DNA from: Pseudomonadota bacterium
GTDB lineage: Bacteria; Pseudomonadota; Gammaproteobacteria; Pseudomonadales; Azotimanducaceae
Direction of reading: 5' to 3'
DNA length: 18,051 nt
Assembly (NCBI GenBank): GCA_009936895.1
Contig: JAACDS010000102.1
Span: 1-18,051 of the forward strand
Shown: one piece after another, positions 1 through 6,662 of the stretch
Layout of the letters: every line of letters begins with the position of its first letter
How positions within the stretch are numbered: the stretch's first letter is position 1
Made by a program: the position numbers and the translations under genes
The notes under the pieces: model-generated
Told to the model about the DNA's origin: nothing
Databases searched by the model: none
What the model saw: the letters and a program-made list of their open reading frames with translations, nothing else

Positions 1-579
1 CTCATCTCGGTAAGCGTGGCGCTCCCAGCTGCCTATGTGTTTTCCCGCTATCGTTTCCTTGGCGATCGGCAGCTCTTTTTCTGGCTGCTGACCAACCGGA
101 TGGCGCCGCCAGCGGTGTTTTTGCTGCCTTTTTTCCAGCTGTATTCTTCCATTGGTTTGTTCGATACGCCCTTGGCCGTGGCTCTTGCACACTGTCTGTT
201 TACGGTGCCCTTGTCGGTCTGGATTTTGGAAGGCTTCATGTCGGGCGTGCCAACCGAGATTGACGACATGGCGCGCATTGACGGGCACAGTTTTTGGTTT
301 TTTTTCACCCGGATATTTTTGCCCATCAATCGCAGCGCCATCGGCGTGACGGTTTTTTTCTGTTTTATGTTTAGCTGGGTAGAGTTGCTGTTGGCGCGTA
401 CCTTAACGGGCAGTGAGGCGAAACCCATTGTGGTCGTGATGACGCGCACGGTGAGCGCCTCGGGTATGGACTGGGGGGTGCTGGCCGCAGCGGGGGTGTT
501 CACTGTGTTACCTGGCATACTCGTGGTCTGGTTCGTACGCCAGCATTTGGTCAAGGGCTTTGCCCTTGGTCGTGTTTAG
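1..579 (+). CDS. glpQ: Carbohydrate/glycerol ABC transporter permease (MalG type), 5'-truncated
   Basis: The reading frame is open from base 1, so the start and first membrane segments lie outside the window; the track of 192 visible codons ends at TAG 577-579. It is an inner-membrane permease subunit of an ABC importer. Several hydrophobic membrane spans are visible. The cytoplasmic EAA loop that contacts the ATPase is clear: E-x-F-M around base 230, then ARIDGHSFWFFFTRIFLP, matching the family pattern of a conserved G followed about ten residues later by I-x-LP. The next two genes are a DUF2160 membrane protein and a GlpV-type binding protein. That order is the one known for glycerol importers of the GlpSTPQUV type, so glycerol is the likely substrate. 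The family assignment is firm; the glycerol specificity and gene symbol rest on neighbours. Confidence 0.9.
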   Translation, partial: LISVSVALPAAYVFSRYRFLGDRQLFFWLLTNRMAPPAVFLLPFFQLYSSIGLFDTPLAVALAHCLFTVPLSVWILEGFMSGVPTEIDDMARIDGHSFWFFFTRIFLPINRSAIGVTVFFCFMFSWVELLLARTLTGSEAKPIVVVMTRTVSASGMDWGVLAAAGVFTVLPGILVVWFVRQHLVKGFALGRV

Positions 580-645
580 AGCGATCGGCGGCATGATTTA
601 CAGCATAGTTTTTGATTCTTTCGATCTGGCGAAAAGGTATTGTTC

Positions 646-918
646 ATGAACTGGATGGCTTGGACTCTGCCGACGGGCCTGTTTTTCGCGGCCATAGCCT
701 CTGCCTTGTCTTTTTTGATTGCGCTGGAGCTGAAAAAGCCGACGACGCTTGCGAAGGGCTGGTTGCCCATGGCGACGACTCGCGGAGACCGCTTCTTTGT
801 CAGCCTTTTGGGTGCAGCCTTTATTCATTTGCTTTGGTTGGGGCTCACCGGTTGGCCGGTGCTTTATGCCAGTGGATTGGCGATGTTGTGGCTTGTTGTT
901 GTGATGGCTAAGGGCTAA
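646..918 (+). CDS. glpU: DUF2160 small membrane protein of glycerol ABC transporter operon
   Basis: A 90-residue, strongly hydrophobic protein with three likely membrane spans (about residues 7-27, 52-68 and 70-88) separated by a short polar loop containing LKKPTT and TTRGDR. The N-terminal MNWMAWTLPTGLFF is characteristic of DUF2160. Members sit between the second permease and the binding protein in glycerol ABC operons, as here; their molecular role is unknown, probably accessory to the permease complex. ATG 646 is preferred over the in-frame TTG at 640, because an AAAAGG Shine-Dalgarno (632-637) lies 8 bases upstream of the ATG. The gene begins 66 bases after the permease stop. Its TAA stop (916-918) is formed by a tandem heptamer repeat, described separately. 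Confidence 0.87.
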   Translation: MNWMAWTLPTGLFFAAIASALSFLIALELKKPTTLAKGWLPMATTRGDRFFVSLLGAAFIHLLWLGLTGWPVLYASGLAMLWLVVVMAKG

Positions 919-933
919 GGGCTAAGGGCTTAG
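906..933 (+). repeat. Tandem heptamer repeat across a stop codon
   Basis: Four contiguous 7-base units: three copies of GGCTAAG (906-912, 913-919, 920-926) and a fourth, GGCTTAG (927-933), with one mismatch. Because the unit is not a multiple of three, a TAA falls in each forward frame (909-911, 916-918, 923-925). The second of these is the stop codon of the DUF2160 gene. Slipped-strand copy-number changes would therefore alter only the last residues or the untranslated leader of the next gene. Confidence 0.95.
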
Positions 934-994
934 CGCGAGGAACGAATGGACGTGAAAAGGAAAAAGAATAGTGAGCATGGGAGATAGTGCAGTG

Positions 995-2764
995 ATGAAT
1001 AACATCGTTAGGGGAATCACGGTTGTCTGCATTGTTGCCGGTCTTGTCGCCTGCGGGCAGACAAATGAAGAGGCCGCTGGGCCGAGTATTAGCGCGGACG
1101 CTTATGCTGCCAATGCCGCGCGCTGGGTTAACGGCGAGTTTCAGCCTTCTACCCTTGAGCGCGATGACCAATTGGCCGAAATGGCCTGGTTTCATGCTGC
1201 GGCCGAACCGTTTCGAGGTATGACCATCAATGTGGTCTCTGAAACACTGACCACCCATCAGTACGAAAGTGAAACCCTGGCCCAAGCGTTTTACGACATC
1301 ACCGGCATCCGCGTGAATCACGGTTTGATTCAAGAAGGCGATGTGATCGAAAAGCTCCAAACTCAGATGCAGTCCGGCGAAAATATTTTCGACGCCTACG
1401 TCAACGATTCCGATCTGATTGGCACGCACTCGCGCTATGGATACGTGGTGGCACTGAGTGACTTTATGGCCGGCGAAGGTGCGGATGTTACGTCGCCCAC
1501 CTTGGATCTTGATGACTTCATTGGCCTGAGCTTTACCACGGGACCGGATGGCAAGGTGTATCAGCTGCCCGATCAGCAGTTCGCGAACCTGTATTGGTTC
1601 CGCCAGGACTGGTTTTCAAACCCGGCTCTTAAAGAACAATTCGCCGAACGCTATGGCTATTCCCTAGGGGTGCCAGTGAATTGGTCAGCCTATGAAGACA
1701 TCGCCGAGTTTTTCTCCGTCCACGTTAAAGAGATTGATGGGCAGCGGGTTTACGGACACATGGACTACGGCAAGAAAGATCCCTCCTTGGGCTGGCGATT
1801 TACCGACGCCTGGCTGTCCATGGCTGGCGCGGGGGATAAGGGTATCCCAAATGGCCTGCCTGTGGACGAGTGGGGTATTCGTGCGGAACAATGCCGCCCA
1901 GTGGGCAGTTCGGTGGCCCGTGGCGGCGCGACGAATGCGCCTGCCGCGGTTCACGCACTGCAAAAGTACATTGATTGGCTGAAGGCCTACGCGCCGGAAC
2001 AAGCTCCGGGTATGACCTTTTCCGAGGCCGGTCCGGTGCCAGCCCAGGGCCAGATAGCCCAGCAAATTTTTTGGTACACCACGTTTACAGCAGACATGAT
2101 CAAGCCGGGATTACCCGTGGTGAATGCCGACGGTACGCCGAAGTGGCGCATGGCACCGTCACCTCACGGCCCTTACTGGGAGGAAGGAATGAAGCTTGGC
2201 TATCAGGACACCGGTGCGTGGACTCTGCTGTCCAGTACGCCTCTGGAGCGGCGCAAAGCAGCGTGGCTGTACGCCCAGTTCGTGACTGCTAAAACCGTAT
2301 CACTGAAAAAAACCTTGGTGGGTTTAACGCCGTTTCGCGATTCAGACATCCGCTCTCAGGCGATGACCGATATGGCCCCCACTCTTGGCGGCTTGGTGGA
2401 ATTTTATCGTTCGCCTGCTCGCACGGCTTGGACGCCCACAGGCACCAACGTGCCGGATTATCCGAAGTTGGCGCAGCTGTGGTGGGCGAATGTCGCCAAC
2501 GCAGTCAGCGGTCAGGTGGCGGCTCAGGCGGCCATGGACAGTCTGGCCCAGCAGCAAGATCGTGTGTTGGAGCGGCTGCAAAGACACGGTACCTTGGGCG
2601 AGTGTGGGCCGCTGCTGAATGAAGCGCGCGATGCCGAGTATTGGTTCAGTCAACCCGGTTCGCCTAAGCGTGCTTTGGATAACGAAAAGCCTCAGGGCGA
2701 AACTGTCGATTACGATACCCTGCTCTCGTCATGGACAGCCCAAGACCCGGAGACAGCCGAATAA
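995..2764 (+). CDS. glpV: Glycerol ABC transporter substrate-binding lipoprotein (GlpV type)
   Basis: A 589-residue extracytoplasmic solute-binding protein, longer than typical sugar-binding proteins but normal for the glycerol GlpV family. The chosen ATG 995 gives a compact lipoprotein signal, basic n-region NNIVRG, hydrophobic core, then lipobox LVAC with the acylated Cys at residue 20. A GTG at 971 with an AAAAGGA Shine-Dalgarno (955-961) would add eight residues including an acidic one and is the main alternative; GGGAGA (979-984) can serve the ATG. Family-typical segments include WRMAPSPHGPYWEEGMKLGY, then WLYAQFVTAKTVSLKK and VGLTPFRDSDI. It delivers ligand to the permease encoded just upstream. 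The stop is followed after 25 bases by a convergent gene. Glycerol as ligand is inferred from family and operon. Confidence 0.88.
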   Translation: MNNIVRGITVVCIVAGLVACGQTNEEAAGPSISADAYAANAARWVNGEFQPSTLERDDQLAEMAWFHAAAEPFRGMTINVVSETLTTHQYESETLAQAFYDITGIRVNHGLIQEGDVIEKLQTQMQSGENIFDAYVNDSDLIGTHSRYGYVVALSDFMAGEGADVTSPTLDLDDFIGLSFTTGPDGKVYQLPDQQFANLYWFRQDWFSNPALKEQFAERYGYSLGVPVNWSAYEDIAEFFSVHVKEIDGQRVYGHMDYGKKDPSLGWRFTDAWLSMAGAGDKGIPNGLPVDEWGIRAEQCRPVGSSVARGGATNAPAAVHALQKYIDWLKAYAPEQAPGMTFSEAGPVPAQGQIAQQIFWYTTFTADMIKPGLPVVNADGTPKWRMAPSPHGPYWEEGMKLGYQDTGAWTLLSSTPLERRKAAWLYAQFVTAKTVSLKKTLVGLTPFRDSDIRSQAMTDMAPTLGGLVEFYRSPARTAWTPTGTNVPDYPKLAQLWWANVANAVSGQVAAQAAMDSLAQQQDRVLERLQRHGTLGECGPLLNEARDAEYWFSQPGSPKRALDNEKPQGETVDYDTLLSSWTAQDPETAE

Positions 2765-2789
2765 GCGGTATGTCGTCCGTGGGTCAGGT

Positions 2790-3428
2790 TTACTTGACGT
2801 CTTTGAAAAAATCGATATCCCGGTCTTCGCCCTCGGGGACCGGAACTTCCTGAATGCGCTCGGGCACGTCGTCGAATTCCAGACGCAGCGCACGCGTCAT
2901 GGTCGCATGCATTTCATAGGTACAAATCGTATAGGTCAGCTCGATGATCTGAACCTCGGATAAATGCGTCTGCAGGGCAGCAAAGGTGCCATCACTGACG
3001 CGGCCGCCCTGTAGCACCAAGTCATCCGTGTAGGCCAAAACGGCACGTTCCACATCGCTGAACAAATCCGTAGAGGACCAGTGGGCAATGGCCTCAATTT
3101 GCTCCTCTGAAAACTTTGCCGCGCGCAACGCCTTGCAGTGTTGTGAAAATACAAACTGACTGCCTCGCGCGTAGCCTGCCCGGGCCTGACCCAGTTCTCG
3201 CAGTCGCGGCGAGATTTTACGTTTGCGGTCTCGATAGAACTCAAAACCCGCCACCATGTGCAGTAAGCAGTCTGGCACATGGGCAAAAACCGTCCACCAA
3301 TTACCCGGCGTGCCGGTGGCGGTACCTGGGTGGGTTACCGGATCTCGATCTTTGCCAAACAGCGCATCGTAAAACGGCAGGACCGAAGGGTCGGCTTCTG
3401 AACGTGGTACTTGGGGTAGACGTGGCAT
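2790..3428 (-). CDS. Carboxymuconolactone decarboxylase-like (AhpD fold) protein without CxxC
   Basis: A 212-residue protein of the carboxymuconolactone decarboxylase/AhpD superfamily. ATG 3428 is chosen because a strong AGGAGG-type Shine-Dalgarno lies immediately upstream (3432-3440); the open frame extends further but without such a signal. The family helix appears as ARAGYARGSQFVFSQHCKAL, followed by LRAAKFSEEQIEAI and the second-half helices LTYTICTYEMHATMTRAL. In redox-active AhpD members the motif is CxxCxxxH. Here the two Cys positions are Ser90 and Val93 while His97 is kept, so peroxidase-type dithiol chemistry is unlikely. Related proteins are often called 4-carboxymuconolactone decarboxylase, but the substrate cannot be told. 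It is divergent from the hydroxylase gene. Confidence 0.85.
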   Translation of the reverse strand: MPRLPQVPRSEADPSVLPFYDALFGKDRDPVTHPGTATGTPGNWWTVFAHVPDCLLHMVAGFEFYRDRKRKISPRLRELGQARAGYARGSQFVFSQHCKALRAAKFSEEQIEAIAHWSSTDLFSDVERAVLAYTDDLVLQGGRVSDGTFAALQTHLSEVQIIELTYTICTYEMHATMTRALRLEFDDVPERIQEVPVPEGEDRDIDFFKDVK

Positions 3429-3455
3429 GTTCTCTCCTCCTGCATGCAAAGCCCG

Positions 3456-3486
3456 AGTATAAGCATCCCCGCGACGGATTGGGCAA
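3456..3486 (-). promoter_or_regulatory. Possible sigma-70 promoter of the AhpD-fold gene
   Basis: Read on the minus strand, TATACT (3461-3456, five of six matches to TATAAT) lies about 27 bases upstream of the start codon. A TTGCCC (3486-3481) serves as a possible -35, with a 19-base spacer that is longer than ideal. The placement inside the divergent intergenic region is sensible, but the match is only moderate. Confidence 0.3.
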
Positions 3487-3542
3487 AGGAAAGTGAAGGT
3501 TTGAGTCCTGGTGCTGTGACGGCAAATCACTACAATTACGCG

Positions 3543-4775
3543 ATGAATTTTGTCGAAATTGCCATCCCGTTTTTCATTCTCGCCATGGCCGTTGAGCTGG
3601 CTTATGGCGCATGGAAAAAGAACCAAACCTATCGTCTCAACGACGCCGTCGCCAGCTTGATGATGGGTAGCCTGAGTCAGTTAGTCGGCGTGTTGCGACT
3701 GAGTTTTGCCGCTGTCGTCTTTGCCGGTGCGGTGGAATTTCTGGGTGTTGTTGCTTGGACCCCGGAACACTGGTGGCATTGGGTGGTGGCCTTTGTGGCC
3801 TATGACTTGTGTTACTACTGGAAGCATCGGTTTGGTCACGAGTGGCGGATCATGTGGGCGTCCCACAGCGCACATCATCAAAGCGAAGAATACAACTTAA
3901 GCACTGCGCTACGGCAAACCAGCACGGATTACATTGGCTTTGTCTTTTACCTGCCCATGTATTTAGCGGGCACGCCGGCCTACGTGATGATCAGCGTCGG
4001 GACCCTGAACTTGGTCTATCAATTTTGGGTGCATACCCAGCATGTGGATCGGTTGGGTGTGTTGGATTACCTGTTGGTCACGCCATCCAATCATCGTGTG
4101 CACCACGCCAAAAACCCGAGCTACATTGATAAAAACTACGGCGGCTTCTTCATTATTTGGGATCGTCTGTTCGGCACGTTTTGCGATGAGCGCAATGACG
4201 AAAAACCGGTTTACGGCATTACTCACGGACTGCGCAGCTGGAATCCGCTTTGGGCAAACGCGATAGTCTGGTGGCATACCCTGATACTGGCGGTGAAGGC
4301 ACCGCGGTGGCGCGATAAAGTTGCGGTATGGTTCAAAGGGCCGGGTTGGTTCCCGCAGGGCCTCGAGCCGAGGGATGAGGATTCCTTCGGCTGGGCCGAT
4401 CAATACAATCCTTCAGTGCCTCAAAGCACCAAAACCTATGTCTTCTTGCAGTACGTCGTGCTGACAGCAGCCGGTTTCGCGCTCACCGCCGTGCAAGGCG
4501 ATCTGGCGCGTCCCGGGGTGTTGGCAGTCTTTGGCCTGATCGCCGGATCCATGTACGTCGTCGGTCTCTGGCTCGAACATCGCGCCTACCGATTTGTCTT
4601 CGATTTAGGCCGGGCGGTGTTGTTGATCAGCGCCGGTCTGTGGATGCCTCTGCTGGCCGCTAACGGGGAAGGCACGACCTGGGTGATGCAGTCCTTGGGT
4701 TTAGCGAACCTGGTGCTGCTGGCACTTCTGTATCGACTGCAACTCAGCGAGCGCAGCGTTGCTGCGCTGTCCTAG
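3543..4775 (+). CDS. Sterol desaturase/fatty acid hydroxylase family protein, alkylglycerol monooxygenase-like
   Basis: A 410-residue membrane di-iron oxygenase of the fatty acid hydroxylase superfamily. The histidine clusters that bind the two irons are visible: HRFGH (95-99), HSAHH (108-112), His164/His167 and HRVHH (184-188). The segment after the last cluster, IDKNYGGFFIIWDRLFGTF, then KPVYGITHGLRSWNP and WFKGPGW, resembles the alkylglycerol monooxygenase branch, which cleaves the ether bond of alkylglycerols with tetrahydrobiopterin. A C-terminal hydrophobic region (about 297-400) with several membrane spans also fits that branch in layout. ATG 3543 begins MNFVEIAIPFF, typical for the family. 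No good Shine-Dalgarno is seen, and the in-frame ATG at 3444 would intrude on the divergent gene's leader. Family is sure; ether-lipid substrate is inferred. Confidence 0.88.
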   Translation: MNFVEIAIPFFILAMAVELAYGAWKKNQTYRLNDAVASLMMGSLSQLVGVLRLSFAAVVFAGAVEFLGVVAWTPEHWWHWVVAFVAYDLCYYWKHRFGHEWRIMWASHSAHHQSEEYNLSTALRQTSTDYIGFVFYLPMYLAGTPAYVMISVGTLNLVYQFWVHTQHVDRLGVLDYLLVTPSNHRVHHAKNPSYIDKNYGGFFIIWDRLFGTFCDERNDEKPVYGITHGLRSWNPLWANAIVWWHTLILAVKAPRWRDKVAVWFKGPGWFPQGLEPRDEDSFGWADQYNPSVPQSTKTYVFLQYVVLTAAGFALTAVQGDLARPGVLAVFGLIAGSMYVVGLWLEHRAYRFVFDLGRAVLLISAGLWMPLLAANGEGTTWVMQSLGLANLVLLALLYRLQLSERSVAALS

Positions 4776-4793
4776 CCCAGACCCGGCTCGAAG

Positions 4794-5591
4794 TTAACCC
4801 AAATTCTTGAAGTTCGGTGGTCGCTTCTCGATGAAGGCAGCGATGGCCTCGTGGTGTTCGGGGCTTTTGTAGGCTTCGGCCAGTGCCGTCAGCTCTCGCT
4901 TCTGAACTTCCTTGATGTCCGGTTCTGCCATGTTAGCCGTCACCAGTTCTTTAACCGCGCCTAAGGCCCCCGGAGGGTTCTCGCCAATCTGTTTGGCCAG
5001 TTCGGCTGCCCGAGTCAACAAATCGCTGCTGTCCGAGACCAGTTCGTCCACCAGTCCAATGCGCTGGGCCTCGGCTGCATCAATGGTTTCGCCGGTGAGC
5101 ATCATGCGATTCGCCAAGCCGAAGCCTGCTCGTGCGACCAAGTAGTATGAGCTGGCAAGTTCTGGCACCACGCCCATTTTTACAAAGCGCGCACTGAACT
5201 TGGCGTCGGGGCTGGCCATGATGAAGTCACAGGGCAGAATCTGTGTCAGCCCAACGCCGACGGCGACTCCGTTTACTGCAGCGATGATCGGTTTTGCCCG
5301 TCTGATGAGGCCAACCCAATCCCGAGGCGCACGGTTGTCGCCGCTGTCGCCCCCGTCCGCCTGATCTTTAAACAGGTCCTTGATATCGGCACCGGCGCAA
5401 AAGCCTCGTCCCGCCCCGGTCAGAATAAAGACATCGACGGCCGGGTCGTCATTGCCAGTCTCAATGGCATGCTGTAGCTCTGCACCCATCTGATAGGTCC
5501 AGGCGTTGAGGCGGTCTGGACGGTTCATGGTAATGGTTAAAACCCCTTCTTCCAGTGAGGTCAGAATGGTTTCGTAAGCTGAAGTGTTCAT
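4794..5591 (-). CDS. Enoyl-CoA hydratase/isomerase family protein, likely isomerase type
   Basis: A 265-residue crotonase-fold protein acting on acyl-CoA. The oxyanion-hole segments are present: GRGFCAGADIKDL (61-73) and NGVAVGVG (107-114). The two Glu residues needed by classical enoyl-CoA hydratases are absent: the GGGCE Glu position is Thr116 and the second is Phe136. Instead Glu144 in VVPELASSYYL sits where peroxisomal delta3,delta2-enoyl-CoA isomerases keep their catalytic Glu (PEGCSS). This suggests double-bond isomerisation in oxidation of unsaturated fatty acids rather than hydration. ATG at 5591 is preceded by GGGGAGAG. The gene converges on the hydroxylase gene with an 18-base gap and lies 58 bases downstream of the DUF547 gene on the same strand. 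Confidence 0.9.
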   Translation of the reverse strand: MNTSAYETILTSLEEGVLTITMNRPDRLNAWTYQMGAELQHAIETGNDDPAVDVFILTGAGRGFCAGADIKDLFKDQADGGDSGDNRAPRDWVGLIRRAKPIIAAVNGVAVGVGLTQILPCDFIMASPDAKFSARFVKMGVVPELASSYYLVARAGFGLANRMMLTGETIDAAEAQRIGLVDELVSDSSDLLTRAAELAKQIGENPPGALGAVKELVTANMAEPDIKEVQKRELTALAEAYKSPEHHEAIAAFIEKRPPNFKNLG

Positions 5592-5649
5592 GGTCTCTCC
5601 CCAGAGGCTGGCTCGTTCGTCTGTTACTCGATGGTCGATCTGTTTCTGT

Positions 5650-6558
5650 CTATTTCGGGTCTACTGTGTTTAGCGACCAGTCGTAAACGTAGTCGATGTT
5701 TGGCCTGGAGCCAATGGGGTAGACCAAAAGACGCTCAGCCATGTCTGGTCGCTGTTCGGCAAGATAGACCAGTAAAGCGCTCTCGTTTTCAGCAAAGTCT
5801 TCTAGATACCAGTCAAACAAACTGGACAGCTGCAGAATGCCCTTATCGTTAAATGAGATTGCTCGGGGGTGCTGCAAAAAGCTTCGCTCGGCTTGGGCAA
5901 GCGAATCCTCGATATTCGCGGGGGTAAACGCAGCGCGGCTGAGATTTGGGCAGCCGATGCTGGCACAATTCAGGACAAAGTGAAGGCGGTGGTCTTGCCA
6001 GATAGGCCGCAAAATACGGTGTTCGATATCATTCAGCGATACTCGTTTACCTTCGATGGTGAGATAGTCTTTGTCCCATGGGCCAAAAGACAGCAGCGGT
6101 CCCATGGAGCGAATGCTGTCTTTCTTTGGGTGATCGAGCACGACCTGCACAGTCAGCGCGTTGTAAAGATTGATCCAGTAGACAAGCTGTTGGGTCTGAT
6201 TGAGTTCGGTGGGCCGAATGTTGCTTAGCGTCGTCAGATACTGATTTACGAGGGGTTTTGAGGACTCGTCGAAGTTGCTGTAGGCCACTCGATTGATACC
6301 GTCATCGCTCGCCAGGACATGGCGTGACAGCAATGTCTGCCAGGGCTGGTGATCGACGGAGGCTGTAGATTGGACGTCGTGAATTGACCAGTGAGCCCAC
6401 AGTTGATCGGTCGGCGCGGCCCATGCATATGTTGCCGGCATAAGTGCAATCAATGTCAGTGAACGGCGAATTGACCAAGCAATGGTCTGTGCGACTGACC
6501 GAAGCATGTTGGGAGGGCGTCGTCCCAGCGTATACGGAATCAAACGATTGAATCTCAT
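5650..6558 (-). CDS. DUF547 domain exported protein
   Basis: DUF547 is recognised from QQLVYWINLYNALTVQVVL followed by LLSFGPWDKDYLTIEGKRVS, LNDIEHRILRP and HFVLNCASIGCPNL. The domain's function is unknown; some relatives have been likened to papain-like folds because of the conserved Cys/His residues. A signal peptide is visible ending ATYAWA before AAPTDQL, so the protein is exported. The start is uncertain: ATG 6558 has an AGGA about 11 bases upstream, ATG 6507 gives the neatest signal peptide but no Shine-Dalgarno, and ATG 6594 and 6570 are also in frame. It follows the TonB receptor on the same strand with a hairpin between them, so it may be transcribed separately or by read-through. 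Confidence 0.85.
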   Translation of the reverse strand: MRFNRLIPYTLGRRPPNMLRSVAQTIAWSIRRSLTLIALMPATYAWAAPTDQLWAHWSIHDVQSTASVDHQPWQTLLSRHVLASDDGINRVAYSNFDESSKPLVNQYLTTLSNIRPTELNQTQQLVYWINLYNALTVQVVLDHPKKDSIRSMGPLLSFGPWDKDYLTIEGKRVSLNDIEHRILRPIWQDHRLHFVLNCASIGCPNLSRAAFTPANIEDSLAQAERSFLQHPRAISFNDKGILQLSSLFDWYLEDFAENESALLVYLAEQRPDMAERLLVYPIGSRPNIDYVYDWSLNTVDPK

Positions 6559-6620
6559 GGAGAAGCGCATCCTGTTTAAGTATTGCGCTTCCATTTTGCC
6601 CCGTTTGGTGGGCCGTCGAC

Positions 6621-6652
6621 ACCGTCAGGTCAACTAAATTCGACCTGACGGT
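6621..6652. terminator. Perfect 11-bp inverted repeat between TonB receptor and DUF547 genes
   Basis: ACCGTCAGGTC (6621-6631) pairs perfectly with GACCTGACGGT (6642-6652) across a 10-base loop. It lies 10 bases beyond the stop of the TonB receptor gene in its direction of transcription. No T-run follows on either strand, so it is not a textbook intrinsic terminator; it could protect the transcript end, attenuate read-through into the DUF547 gene, or be a protein-binding operator. Confidence 0.6.
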
Positions 6653-6662
6653 ATCTTGCTAC

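Noticed and set aside
48..554. Minus-strand open frame opposite the permease
   Set aside because: It is a shadow frame; the plus strand has the EAA loop and membrane spans of an ABC permease.
3444..3542. N-terminal extension of the hydroxylase from ATG 3444
   Set aside because: The 33 extra residues lack family similarity and would begin inside the leader of the divergent gene; MNFVEIAIPFF at 3543 is a typical family start.
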